64,000 bases of DNA from Annona cherimola (taxonomy: Eukaryota > Streptophyta > Magnoliopsida > Magnoliales > Annonaceae), in NCBI GenBank assembly GCA_030490835.1, contig CM059973.1, positions 50,162,008-50,226,007 on the forward strand, written 5' to 3'. The translations under genes were made by a program, and so were the position numbers. The notes under the pieces were generated by a model. The model did not search any database. It worked only from the letters and a program-made list of their open reading frames with translations, and was not told the origin of the DNA. Positions 10,730 through 21,600 of this stretch are shown piece after piece. The first letter of the stretch is position 1. Every line of letters starts with the position of its first letter.

Positions 10730-10809
10730 ATGAATGCTGCTGAATTTTTAATGTATGATCACATGAATGCTGCTGAATTTTTAATGCATGATCACTTGAA
10801 TGCTGCTGG
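10730..10809. repeat. ~33-36 bp tandem repeat in the Athila 3' LTR
   Basis: A unit beginning ATGAATGCTGCTGAATTTTT and ending GATCAC occurs about 2.4 times in tandem. The 5' LTR has only a single partial unit here, so the expansion (or loss) happened after insertion. Confidence 0.8.
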
Positions 10810-11824
10810 AAAAATGGGCAGCTTGTGTGGGGGTAAATGGGGTGGACGGCTGGAATTAGTTGCATGGGCTGGATGTGAATTTGGCTTGAATTTCTGGTGA
10901 GGTCCACATCAACGGTCTTGATTATTGCTGGAGTTTCAGTTACAGTTGGACAGCTAAGATGGACAGCCTGCTGGACGTGATCTACTTTATGGAAAGCCTG
11001 GATTTTCTGAAAATTGGACGGCTGAGATTTTGATTAATTTCTGGACACATTAACTTACAGAATTTTCAGCCGTTGAAAATATCATTTTAGACAGCTGAAA
11101 CTTATTTGTTTTATCATCAGAAATATTAGACGGCTGGATGGTGTATAAAAATCTGGACATGCTGATTTTTGACCGTTGATTTCTGGTGGGCCACACATGC
11201 AATTTTCTGGACAGTTTGAAATTGGATGCGAAATTCTGGATAGTCTAGATCAAATGGACATGATAAACGGCTTGAAAATTTACTGAAGCGGTGCTGATTT
11301 TGAGTTTGACACTTGGATGGTGTGGATTTGAATAATCTGGGCTGCTGAATTTTGAATGCTTGATCACGTGATTTGCAATGGTTGAATTAATGGGCTGCTG
11401 ATTTGGATGACTTTCACGCAAATGACTAGGCTGCAAAAATCAATTGGTTGCTGGTCATATGAATAGACGGTGATGATCAAATGCTTGGGCGGTGGATTTT
11501 TGCTAGCCGTTCTTTAGACTTGTGGGGCCCACTTACTGTAATTTGTTTTTCTGCATAAAAAAATGTTTAAATCATTAATTCAAAATTATTAGTGGGTTAT
11601 TATTATAAAAATTATTTCAAGCCCATTTAATTTCATGTCAACAAATAAAATATAATTTCAAGCCAAAAGATTATGAAAACTGTTCAAATAACTTGAAATT
11701 AATATTTAATACCCAATTCTTGCAAAAATCACATTTTAGAGCAAATTTCACATTGGACTTAATTAATTATCCACTAATTTGGTATAAAATGTCCACAAAA
11801 TATGTTATTAATTTCCACTTATCA

Positions 11825-11845
11825 AATACCCCCACACTTGAACTT
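11825..11845 (-). promoter_or_regulatory. Polypurine tract of the Athila element
   Basis: On the minus strand AAGTGTGGGGGTATT directly precedes the 3' LTR start (TGATAAG). AAGTGTGGGGG tracts at this place are usual in Athila/Tat elements. It would prime plus-strand DNA synthesis. A related sequence stands before the LTR of the second Athila copy (48906-48920). Confidence 0.75.
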
Positions 11846-12587
11846 TTGCTTGTCCTCAAGCAAATACAAAAGGATTTAAGAACAGATTGCAAAATTTTAA
11901 AATTTTGAGCAAAAAGTGAAAATAAATGTTTAGCCAATCATCATAACTAATGAGAGTTTTAAATTAAAAATTTTGAAACATGATACTCATTGAAAATCTC
12001 AGTCAACAATCCCTTCTCACATGACTAATACTGCATATCCTGTCACCTAATTTGTTTTCAATCATTAAGAGTTCAAAAACTTCCACAATAAACTCTTAAT
12101 TCTCAGATATCTTCCCCATTTATTTGGTTATTCAATATACACATTCAGTAATTCAAGTGATGGTAGTAGTACAGAAAATATTAGTCAAATTACCTCATAT
12201 ACATTTCATTAAATTTTTGCATTTAAATTTCTTCTACCAACTCAATTAGCCAATTCATAGGATCATAAGGACTTAGTAGGACAGCGGTTAGGTTTGGTAT
12301 AAGAAATAAAATTTTAAAAATTGAACCATCTCTGCATGACTTGAGCCTCATTTTATAATAGGAAATAATGCTACCCCCACACTTAGTGCTTTTATTCTTT
12401 TTCAAGCCTGTTCTTATCCTCGGTTTAGCTCTTTTTTTTATACCAAGTCTGGCAATAATTTCCCTCACCATATTTCAGGGTATCTGGGAAGTCATTTTCA
12501 TTATTTGCATAGTCAGGAGATTAAATATTATTCCCTGTTTCACTTTTCAGCTCAGAATTTAATTTCAAAGTTGGTTCAACAAAGTGA
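11846..12587 (-). other. Athila 3' noncoding zone, part 1
   Basis: No gene is visible. The sequence has a diverged counterpart in the second Athila copy (48921-49746), including the stretches near TTGCTTGTCCTC and GGATCATAAGGACTTRGTAGGACA. An env-like ORF, present in some Athila elements, is not seen. Confidence 0.7.
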
Positions 12588-12701
12588 TGTTGGAAACAAT
12601 GTCTAAAACAAAACAAAATTGACCAAAACATGAATTTTGATGATTAACAAAGTTAAATTTGAGTATAAAGTGAATACTGATGATTATGTTGAATGAAAAC
12701 A

Positions 12702-13542
12702 GCCAAGTCGATTTCCAAGACGACTTGGACTTCGACTTAGGGTGAAGTCGAATCCAAAGTCGACTCCATCCTCGACTCCAAAATGAACCTCACGACCAGA
12801 TTTGAAAATGGAAGGAAAGCAGGTGAAGTCGCAGGCTAAGTCGACTCCACTTGCGACTTGGGAAGCCAAGTCGCAGATGAAGTCGACTCCAGCATCGACT
12901 TGAGATGGCAAAATCACTCCAGAGTTGATTTTGGGGCAGAAAAATAACGAAGTCGCAGACGAAGTCGACTCCGGTTTGCGACTTGGGTGAAGTCGCAGAC
13001 GAAGTCGACTCCAACATTGACTTGAGGTCTTCAAAGTTCAAGACTCAGTTTCAAGCTCATTTCAAGATTAACTTGAGTTTTCTCAAGACCAAATCAAAGG
13101 TGCTAGCTCATTATCAACTTAAGTTTCTCAAGTCCAAGGCAAAGCTTCAAGCATATTTCAAGATGAAGTTCAAGATATGAAAATTAATATCAAAAGAAAG
13201 CAAGGTGCATGAATCAAAGACAAATCAACCATACAAGTTTTCAAGATCTCCAAGACTCACAAGGTATACAAAATATGAAGCCAATCCAAAATGAAAACGA
13301 TTGAAGGAAAGAAGCTAAGCAAGATAGAAGAAAATCAAACATGATCAAAATGTATTTGGCACAAAGAATTGGTCAAGTCGCAACTCAAGTCGACTCCAAG
13401 ATCGACTTGAGTTCAAGTCTGAAACCAAGTCGACCCAGACTCAGACTTGGAAACTGCAGAAGTGAAGTCGTACACGAAGTCGACTCCACTTGCGACTTGG
13501 GAAGCCAAGTCGCAGACGAAGTCGACTCCACCTGCGACTTGG
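12702..13542. repeat. Palindromic AAGTCG/GTCGAC array, LTR A
   Basis: Individual units, about 36-37 bp long, start near 12702, 12727, 12825, 12867, 12949, 12990, 13374, 13413, 13463 and 13506. A typical unit reads AAGTCGCAG, a few bases, AAGTCGACTC, a few bases, then TGCGACTT. This gives a central self-complementary GTCGAC flanked by inverted AAGTCGC arms. Spacing is irregular (adjacent to 300 bp). Confidence 0.85.
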
Positions 13543-13549
13543 GGAAGTA

Positions 13550-13631
13550 ACGTTCGAATTTTTGAACGTTGGAACATTTATCGCGCGCCAACCACTTCTA
13601 TAATGTTCAAATCTTCCCCCTTCTATAAATA
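13550..13631 (+). promoter_or_regulatory. Promoter dyad and TATA box, LTR A
   Basis: AACGTTCGAA and TTTTGAACGTT form an inverted repeat at 13549-13570, followed by a CGCGCGCC segment and TATAAATA at 13624-13631. The same arrangement recurs in all eight copies of this LTR family. Confidence 0.7.
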
Positions 13632-14284
13632 GACACTCAAGCAAACGTGGAAACACACACTACATAGCCTAAAGAGAGGAAAGAAGTGCAAACAAGAGCT
13701 CCCATTTGCTTTTCTCCAAATTTGAGTGATCTATACAGTTTCAAAGGAAGAACAAGCTTTAAGTTGCAAGTAGCTTCAACGATATACAACCGGTTGCTTC
13801 TACAGATTCTTCCTCAAGCTGAAACTTGCCTACACAACTCAGTAAAGTGTAGATCTTTCTTATTTTCATTATTCTTTGTTCTTGGTGCTTGTTTGAGTTT
13901 GTTGTAACAAACCAAGACGTTGCAAGTAGAGTTGTGATTGAAGTTAAACTCATCATCTACTTGTATCAATTGTATAAGCCCCCTAGAGCTAGAATCTAGA
14001 AGAGAGCGGGGACTCTAAGTGTATTCGCGGAATACATAGTGGAACCCAAGTCACAATGGTGTGTGAGCTTGGAAGAGTGGAGTAGGGAGAGGTTGCCTGA
14101 ACCACTATAAATCTTGCCTACTGTTTTACTTTATTGCTTTCATTACTTCATTGCTCTCTATTTGTTTCAATCAAGGGGATTAAGCTTTCAAGGGGTTAAG
14201 TTTTAATTTACCGAAGAATTTTATAAGAACCCAATTCACTCCTCCCCTCTTGGGTTTTGCCATTAACTCGGGACCAACAAGTGA

Positions 14285-15147
14285 GAATTGTGGTTTAGGA
14301 AAAATTGTAGTTCAGGCTCAATAGCGGTAAACAACTGTTATACTTTTAAATATAGGCTCATCATGAAAAAATTGCCTTAATCATGTCCATGAATTGGTTC
14401 AATGGAGTTTTAGCTTTGGAAATTTCTTCAACAAGAATAAAATTTTTCATGTATATGGGAAAAACTACCTTCTTAAATGACAATTGTGTGTATTAGAAAT
14501 TTTTTTGATAAATTAGAGAGGATTACTCTGATTTTGAAGAAAACAAGATCGGTTCCTAGGTATATCAGTTTCATCAAGTGATTCGGACAAAAAATCCAAG
14601 TATTTTCGACAAGTACATGTTCAAAAACAAATTTAACATCTCATTAAGCTTCATCTTTTCCTAACTCAAAGATGTTGAAATTCCACGTATGGTTTGCTTT
14701 CAAGACATACAAGAGTTCAAAGTGGGGTCTAATATCACATTCTATGCAAGAATTACCCAAATTTTTTTTTGAAATTTTGCAAAAATTATAATTATGACCA
14801 AAATATAATCATCAGGGAAGTGAAAGAAATATTTAGAAAAAATTAATGCAACGCATTCACCCCCACACTTGAAATTGATATTGTCCTCAATGAAAATCGT
14901 GCCATCAAAATAAAGGAAGTAATTGTAAAAATGTGAGATGTTAACTTCCCTATTTTGGCGAGTTGAACCGTGGGCCAGAGGCAGACGGCGAGTAGAACTG
15001 AAATTTCATCCCATTGTGCTTCCTTCCAAGTAGGCTCTGAAAATAACCAATAAAGCTCAAAATTAAAAAAATATCAAAATTCTAAAAGAAACTAGAAGAA
15101 AAAAATAAAACTAAAACTTCCCTAAAAGAAAAAGGAAATTTTTGGGT
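14285..15147 (-). other. Athila 3' noncoding zone, part 2
   Basis: No gene is visible. It has a diverged counterpart at 51424-52242 in the second Athila copy, including a CACCCCCACACTTGAAAT phrase at 14860 (second purine tract on the minus strand) matching 51970. Confidence 0.7.
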
Positions 15148-15180
15148 TGCCTCCCAAGAAGCGCTTGGTTTAAAGTCATC
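15148..15180 (-). promoter_or_regulatory. Conserved Athila motif downstream of pol
   Basis: GGTTGCCTCCCAAGAAGCGC on the plus strand (GCGCTTCTTGGGAGGCAACC in the transcript). A very similar GGTTGCCTCCCGAGTAGC occurs at the same place in the second copy (about 52247). This short motif just after integrase is widespread in Athila-type elements as I remember them. Its role is not known to me. Confidence 0.65.
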
Positions 15181-15278
15181 AGCCTGACTGTAGATTTTCA
15201 GTTGGGTGGCGTGGTTTCGCAGAAGGAGTGGATGACTCCTATTGGAATGTGATCCCCTGAGAACTAGGGTTTGAGGCG

Positions 15279-16300
15279 CTACCCATTGACTTTGAATGCT
15301 CTTGTCTTTTCACTCCAGATTTCAACAGCTCCATGAGGAAACAGTTGTACTACTTTGAATGGTCCCGACCACCTCGACTTCAATTTTCCTGGAAACAATT
15401 TAAAACGAGAATTAAAAAGCAACACCAGGTCATTAGCTTTGATTACCTTCTGTTGGATGTGTTTGTTATGCCAAAATTGTCTTTTCCTTGTACATCTTTG
15501 AATTTTCATAGGCATCGAGTCGAATCTCCTCGAGTTTATCAAGTTGTAGTAGGCGCCTTTCTCCTGCAAATTTTAGATCAAAATTCGAAAATTTGATTGC
15601 CCAGTATGCTTTGTGCTCCAGCTTTACAGGCAAGTGGCATGATTTTCCATAGACTAGTTGGAAAGGTGTTGTCCCGATTGGAGTTTTGAATGCAGTGCGG
15701 TATGCCCAAAGAGCATCATCGAGTTGCCTTGACCAATCTTGCCGTGATTGGGATACCGTCTTCTCAAGTATGTGTTTAATCTCGCGGTTCGAGATTTCAG
15801 CCTGACCACTTGTTTGTGGGTGGTATGGGGTGGCGATTTTATGTGTGACCCCATATTTCTTGAGCAGTTGCTCCATTTGCTTGTTACAGAAGTGGTTTCC
15901 TTCGTCACTTATGATTGCTCGTGGTACACCAAATCTGGTAAAAATATTGCGTTTTAAGAATTTAGCGACCACCCGTGAGTCATTTGTTGGAGAAGCAATC
16001 GCCTCCACCCATCTAGTTACGTAATCAACCGCAAGAAGTATGTATTGGTTGTTGAATGAGGATGGGAAAGGTCCCATGAAATCCATGCCCCAGACATCGA
16101 ATGGTTCGACCTCGAGAATGTTTGTGAGTGACATCTCATTTCGCTTTGAGATGTTTCCTGTCCTCTGGCACCTGTCACAGGTTAGTGTAAAAGATCGAAC
16201 ATCTTTGAACAAAGTGGGCCAGAAGAAACCTGATTATAGTACTTTTGCTGCAGTTTTGGTGGGACCCATGTGTCCACCATATGGTGAAGAATGACAATGA
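15279..16300 (-). pseudogene. Integrase of the Athila element (core frame intact)
   Basis: The 248-residue frame 16212-15466 carries the second half of the zinc finger (CDRCQ), then catalytic residues in [11 protein letters not shown] (Asp), IISDEGNHF (Asp) and [11 protein letters not shown] (Glu), the DD35E set. The first half of the finger (SPYGGHMGP) lies just upstream with one stop codon between. The C-terminal frame 15569-15279 continues with a GPF-type motif (LKSRWSGPFKV), overlapping the core frame by about 100 bp with a frame change. The enzyme would join element cDNA to chromosomal DNA. The catalytic core is the best preserved part of this pol, but the stop and frameshift mean no full-length protein. 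Confidence 0.9.
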
Positions 16301-16311
16301 TAAAGAATGCT

Positions 16312-16935
16312 TTAGATTTCCTCGTTTGGTACACATCGGTGAATCAGACCATCGCCGCATCTCTTGTAAAAGTCTGGGTGCTCCCATATGTAGTATTTCA
16401 CGTCTGCCATGAATCTCTTTTTCTGTTGATAGCTGAAATTGGATGAAATTTCTTTACAGACTAAGTAATTAACAATGTCTCCATACCAGGGCATTGACGC
16501 TTCCTTAAGTGCAAGCAGGGATTCATCAGGAAATTCCTCGTTAATTTGCTCATTTTTAGTTAGATCAATCTTCTCAGTTGATGGTAGTCTAGACAGATGA
16601 TCAGCTACCACATTCTCTGTGCCTTTCTTGTCTCGGATTTCAAGGTCAAATTCTTGTAATAGCAAAATCCAGTGAATCAACCTTGGTTTAGCATCTTTCT
16701 TGGCAATTAGATAGCGAATGGCTGCGTGGTCTATGTAGACAATCACCTTTGACCCTACAAGATAAGAACGAAATTTATCAATAGCAAATACAACAGCTAG
16801 TAATTCATTTTCAGTGGTTGCATAGTTGACTTGAGTGTCATCTAGGGTTTTGCTTGCATAATAGATCACTACTGGCTTGTTGTCATTCCGTTGACCCAAA
16901 ACTGCCCCAACTGCATGGTTACTTGCATCGCACAT
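16312..16935 (-). pseudogene. RNase H of the Athila pol
   Basis: The 207-residue frame shows the retroviral RNase H motifs of gypsy elements in order: [15 protein letters not shown] (Asp), [14 protein letters not shown] (Glu), [13 protein letters not shown] (Asp; more often YTDHAA) and [10 protein letters not shown] (Asp). The frame runs on into the spacer leading to the integrase zinc finger. A TAG stop separates it from the RT connection domain at about 16953, in the PPDW position where Trp is usual, so one G-to-A change broke the polyprotein there. It would degrade the RNA of the RNA-DNA hybrid. Confidence 0.9.
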
Positions 16936-16953
16936 GATCTCAAATGGTAGGCT

Positions 16954-17970
16954 CTAGTCAGGCGGCTGTATAGTTAGGGCAGTGGTCAAAGCTTCTTTTA
17001 ACCTACAAAATGAATTTAGACAGTCATCAGAAAAATTAAATTTTACATCTTGATTTAGCAGGTTAGTCAGTGGCTTAGCAATTTTAGAAAAATCTTTAAT
17101 GAAACGTCGATAGAAACCGGCATGTCCCAGGAAACTCCGAATTCCTTTAACTGAATTAGGTGGCGGTAGTTTTTCAATGATTTCTATTTTTGCCCGGTCA
17201 ACCTCAATACCTCTGCTTGAAACTAAATGCCCTAATACAATTCCTTCCTGTACCATGAAATGACATTTTTCCTAATTTAAAACCAGGTTGGTTTCTTCAC
17301 ATCTCTATAAAACCTTAGACATGTTAGATAAGCATGATTCAAATGTAGTGCCATAAACAGAGAAATCATCCATAAATACTCCATTATGTGTTCAATATAA
17401 TCAGAAAATATGGCTATCATGCATCGTTGAAAAGTGGCAAGTGCATTATAAAGACCAAAAGGCACGCGTCTATATGTAAAAGTGCCGTATGGACAGGTGA
17501 AAGTGGTTTTCTCTTGATCCTGTGGGTGAATAGGAATCTGAAAGTAGCCAGAGTAACCATCCAAATAGCAAAAGTAAGAGTGATTGGCAAGTCGTTCAAG
17601 AATTTGATCAATGAAAGGCAAAGGAAAATGATCCTTTCGGGTGACAATATTTAATTTGTGATAATCGATGCACATTTGCTAACCTGTGACTGTCTTCGTG
17701 GGTATAAGTTCATTTTTATCATTTTTTACGACAGTCATACCGCCTTTCTTGGGTACCACATGAACTGGGCTTACCCAGCTACTATCAGAAATAGGGAAGA
17801 TGATTTCGGTATCTAAAAGTTTTAAAATTTTCTTTTTCACCACTTCTTCCATGTTTGGATTCAGACGCCTTTGATGTTCAATGCTTGTCATACAATTTTC
17901 CTCCATTAGAATTCTGTGCATGCATAGAGAAGGACTAATACCAGGTAGGTCATTAATGCAGTAACCAATT
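16954..17970 (-). pseudogene. Reverse transcriptase of the Athila pol
   Basis: Three frames cover RT. 17921-17679 has the LNPNMEEVVKKKI...WVSPVHVVPKKGG fingers region. 17675-17277 has CIDYHKLNIVTRKDHFPLPF, LDGYSGYFQIPI and FGLYNALATFQRCM. 17256-16954 has the thumb/connection with VLGHLVSSRGIEVDRAKIE. A TAG stop (usual Trp) lies between the first two. A one-base loss just before the FMDD catalytic motif (about 17360-17375) shifts the frame. Two further stops precede the thumb. The family copies element RNA into DNA; this copy is inactive. Confidence 0.9.
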
Positions 17971-18037
17971 GCCTTCCTATGTCTTCTTAGTATAGTTAAT
18001 AGTTCATTAGATTGGGATTCGGAAAGATTTGCATTGA

Positions 18038-18674
18038 TTATGACTGGATAGGTAGCGTTTGGGCTAAGAAATGCATACCTGAATTTTTAGGAAGAGGTTT
18101 GAGTTCTACCTTTGGTGCTTCTCCCTTTGTTTTTGTTGAGGGAAAAGAATTGAAGTCTATATCCAGCTTCCCAGGAGATGAGTCGACAGCAAGTGAGATA
18201 AAAGGGCTTCCATCTAAGAGAGCTGCACAAGCAGACAGTTTAGGGTTATCATTTTCAATAGTTGCACTTAGAATGATACATACCTCTATCAGGTCATCCT
18301 TTTCTTCGATCAACAAAGGGTTGATGACGTCGACCCGCAGGCAAGAGTTATCGGTTGATAGGTGCTTTGTTGCCTCAGAAAGATTAAATTCGACCTTTTC
18401 ATCTCCAACTGTCAGTGAGAGTCGACAATTCTTGACGTCTATGATGGCTTCAGCAGTGGCTAAGAAAGGTCGTCCGAGAATGATTGAGATTTGGCGATCC
18501 TCCTCCATGTCAAGGACTACAAAGTCGACTAGGATGAACAATTTTCCGACTTTCAAGGGAACGTCTTGAAGGATGTCGACTGAGAATTTGATTGATCGAT
18601 CGGTTAGTTGGAGAGACATAGATGTTGGTTTTGGATCACCCATGTTCAGCTTTTTACATATTGAGAGTGGGATC
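18038..18674 (-). pseudogene. Athila protease, C-terminal part (split by LTR insertion)
   Basis: The minus-strand frame gives MSLQLTDRSIKF, DVPLKVGKLFILVDFVVLDM and IILGRPFLATAEAIID, the C-terminal half of the Athila retropepsin including the ILGRPFL motif, then a long linker towards RT. The N-terminal half, with the DLGAS active site, is at 22046-22292. The reading joins cleanly across the GGATC duplication that flanks the inserted LTR pair 18675-22045, so the gene was open here at insertion. The protease would cut Gag-Pol. Confidence 0.85.
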
Positions 18675-21600
18675 TGTTGGTCCCGAGCTAATGGCAATTA
18701 CCCAAGAGGGGAGGGGTGAATTGGGTATTTAAAAATTTAAACTTAAACATAAACTTTACCCTGGATTAATCTAGTCCTCTTTTATGAAGAAACAAATGGA
18801 AAGCAATAAGAGCAGAGAGTAGAAATAAATACCAACAAACAAGATTTTATAGTGGTTCGGGCAACCTTCCCTACTCCACTCTTCCAAGCTCACACCTCTT
18901 GTGACTTGGGTTCCACTATGTATTTCACAAATACAACTAGAGCCACTGCTCTCTTCTAGATTCCAGCTCTAGGGGGCATCAACAATTCACAGCACAAGTA
19001 GGTGACGAGTTCCACTCCAATTACACACTACTTTTCTTACACTTGATCTTAGTTACACAAACTAAATCAAGTTCAATACAACAAGAAAAAGTAAAAGAAA
19101 GTTTCTGTTGGTCCCGAGTTGATGACAAAACCCAAGAGGGGAGGGGTGAATTGGGTATTTAAAAATTATATCTTAAACAGAAGCTTATCCCCGGATTAAT
19201 CCAGTCCCCTTAATGGAGAAATGAAATGGAAAGTAATATAAATAGCAGAAGTATAAATCAAGCACACAGGATTTTTATAGTGGTTCGGGCAACCTCCCTA
19301 CTCCACTCTTCCAAGCTCACACTCTTTGTGACTTGGGTTCCACTATTGTATTCTCTTAATACAATTAGAGCCACTGCTCTCTTCTAGATTCCAGCTCTAG
19401 GTGGCATCAACAAAACACAGCACAAGTAGGTGATGAGTCACACTCCAAACACACACTACTTTGCTTATACTTGATCTTAGTTCCTCAAACTAAATCAAGT
19501 TTAACACATACAACAGAAAGAATAGGAAAACTACACTTTACAGATGTGTAGAAGCAGTTTGGCGCAGAGAAGAACTTGTTGAAATGGCTTTGTATGATCA
19601 GTAGTTGAGCTCTTGCAGTTTGAAGCAAAGTTCTTCCTCTTTAGTTGGCTTGATCTCTTTAAAGCTCTTGTAGATGGTAGTTATGCACTCTTAATGATTT
19701 TCAGCTTCTTCCCTCGTCCACCATGAATGCTATTTATAATTTTGGAGGGAATCCGAACGTTAGAGGGTAGGTGGCGCGCATTTAATGCGCTAACGTTCGA
19801 ATAAATTTCGACCGTTGCGACCCAAGTCGCATGTGGAGTCGACTTCGGATGCGACTTCGCCCAAGTCGCAGATGGAGTCGACTTCGGGTGCGACTTCGCT
19901 TCACCGTCGCAACTTCAAGTTTCAGTCAGGGTCGACTTGGTCATCAACTTGACCCAAGTCGCAGGTGAAGTCGACTTCGGGTGCGACTTCACCTTGTCAG
20001 GTTCCAAGTCTGAGTCTGAGTCGACTTTGGCTTTCGACTTCAACTCAAGTCGATCATGGAGTCGACTTGGGTTGCGACTTGACTTGGTCTTTGCAAAATA
20101 TGCTTTGTTCTTCATTTGATCTTCCTCTATCTTGCTTGGCTTGTTTCCTTGATGATTCTTAGGAGAGCCTGAGTTTTGAATCATGCGTCTTGTTTTGCAT
20201 TTGACTCAGTTGGTCTTTAAAACTTGATAGACTTGATTTGATCTTGATCTTGAAGCTTTGCTTTGATCTTGAGTGAGGGATTCCTTGAATAGGCTTTGAA
20301 ACTGCATCTTTGAAGTTTGAACTTCTCAAGTCGCGAATGAAGTCGACTTTGTCTGCGACTTCACCCAAGTCGCACCTGGAGTCGACTTGGCCTGCGACTT
20401 GGGCAGCTTTGTTCCCCGAAATTCAACTCTGGACAGTTTTCCATGTTTGAAGTAGATAGCGAGGTCGACTTCGTTTGCGACTTGGCTTCTCAAGTCGCAT
20501 GTGGAGTCGACTTGGGATGCGACTTCACCTGTACGTTGGTTTTGCCTTTGAGGTTCTTTCTCAAGTCGATAGTTAAGTCGACTTTGGGATCGACTTCACT
20601 CTAAGTCGAAGTCCAAGTCGACTTGGGGATCGACTTGGCTACTTAAGTTCCTTAAAACAAGTGGAAAACTCATTAGTCCTTTAAATATACTCAAGTTAGT
20701 TGTTGTTAATCATCAAAACTTAATCTTTGGTCAATTTTACTTTGTTTTGAAGTATTGTTTCCAACAGTTTCTACACGTTACTGTTGTGTAGAGGCAGATT
20801 TGGTGCAGAGAAGAACTTGTAGTGTAGGCTTAATGATTCAGCAAGCAGCTCTTGGCAGTTTGAAAGCGGAGTTCTTCTTCTATATGATGGCTTGATCACT
20901 TAATGCTCTTGAAGATGGGAGTTATGCACACTTAATGAACTCTCAGCTACCCTCCACGTTCATATCGAATGCCTTATATAATTTGTGAGGGAATCCGAAC
21001 ATTTGGAAGTAGGTGGCGTGCATTTAATGCGCCAACGTTCGAAAATTTTCTGACCATTGCGACCCAAGTCACAGGTGGAGTCGACTTCGGGTGCGACTTC
21101 ACCCAAGTCGCAGATGGAGTCAACTTTGGGTACAACTTCGGCTCTCCGCAACTTCTTCAAGTTCCAGTCTGGGTCGACTTGGTCCTCGACTTGACCCAAG
21201 TCGTAGGTGAAGTCGACTTCGGGTGCGACTTCACTTCCTGTGCTTGCTTGATGAACTAGAAATCTTCGGAGATGACTTTAATCACTTGATTTTCTTCATA
21301 TTGATGTTATTCCCTTGATTTATATCTCTTTAGAACACTGTATGATTATTTATCTTGAAAACCTTGGATTCCTTTACTTGAGTTCTTGAGTCCTTGAGTC
21401 TTGGAATGCATGGAAGATGTCCGAGTATGTGTTCATGATCCAACATGATGAATTCATGCAGCTCTGCTTGCTTTGTTCTTCATTTGATCTTCATTTGATC
21501 TTCATTTGGTCCATGTTGAGTGTTTGAGTCGAATTGACCTTCATCTCCACTCGAATCTGTCATCGAGTTAACTCGTTTGGTAATTTCAGCATTGAAGTCG

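Larger units (their letters stand above)
9608..11824 (-). repeat. 3' LTR of the Athila element
   Basis: 2217 bp, TGTTCGC...TTATCA on the plus strand. It pairs with 24217-26109 (1893 bp). The length difference comes from a ~270 bp stretch missing from the 5' copy (corresponding to about 11380-11650 here) and a ~70 bp tandem expansion at 10730-10809. In the first ~190 aligned bases I count ten transitions and one indel between the two copies. Confidence 0.92.
12588..14279 (+). mobile_element. Sirevirus-type solo LTR A
   Basis: It runs from TGTTGGAAACAATG to ACTCGGGACCAACA with a perfect 5-bp duplication AGTGA (12583-12587 and 14280-14284). It matches the LTRs of the copia element at 39048-47621 in reverse, so it lies in plus orientation. 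It has no internal region. U3 contains about ten palindromic AAGTCG...GTCGAC...CGACTT units in two clusters (12702-13024 and 13374-13542), then the promoter dyad and TATA (13624-13631). It sits in the 3' noncoding zone of the Athila element. Confidence 0.92.

Noticed and set aside
12825..13542. CRISPR-like look: ~36 bp partly palindromic repeats
   Set aside because: Spacing is irregular, units are degenerate, there are no unique equal-length spacers or cas genes, and the context is a eukaryotic LTR.
11825..15270. Env-like gene of Athila
   Set aside because: After removing the solo LTR, the 1.75 kb between integrase and the 3' LTR has no long frame or transmembrane-like segment.
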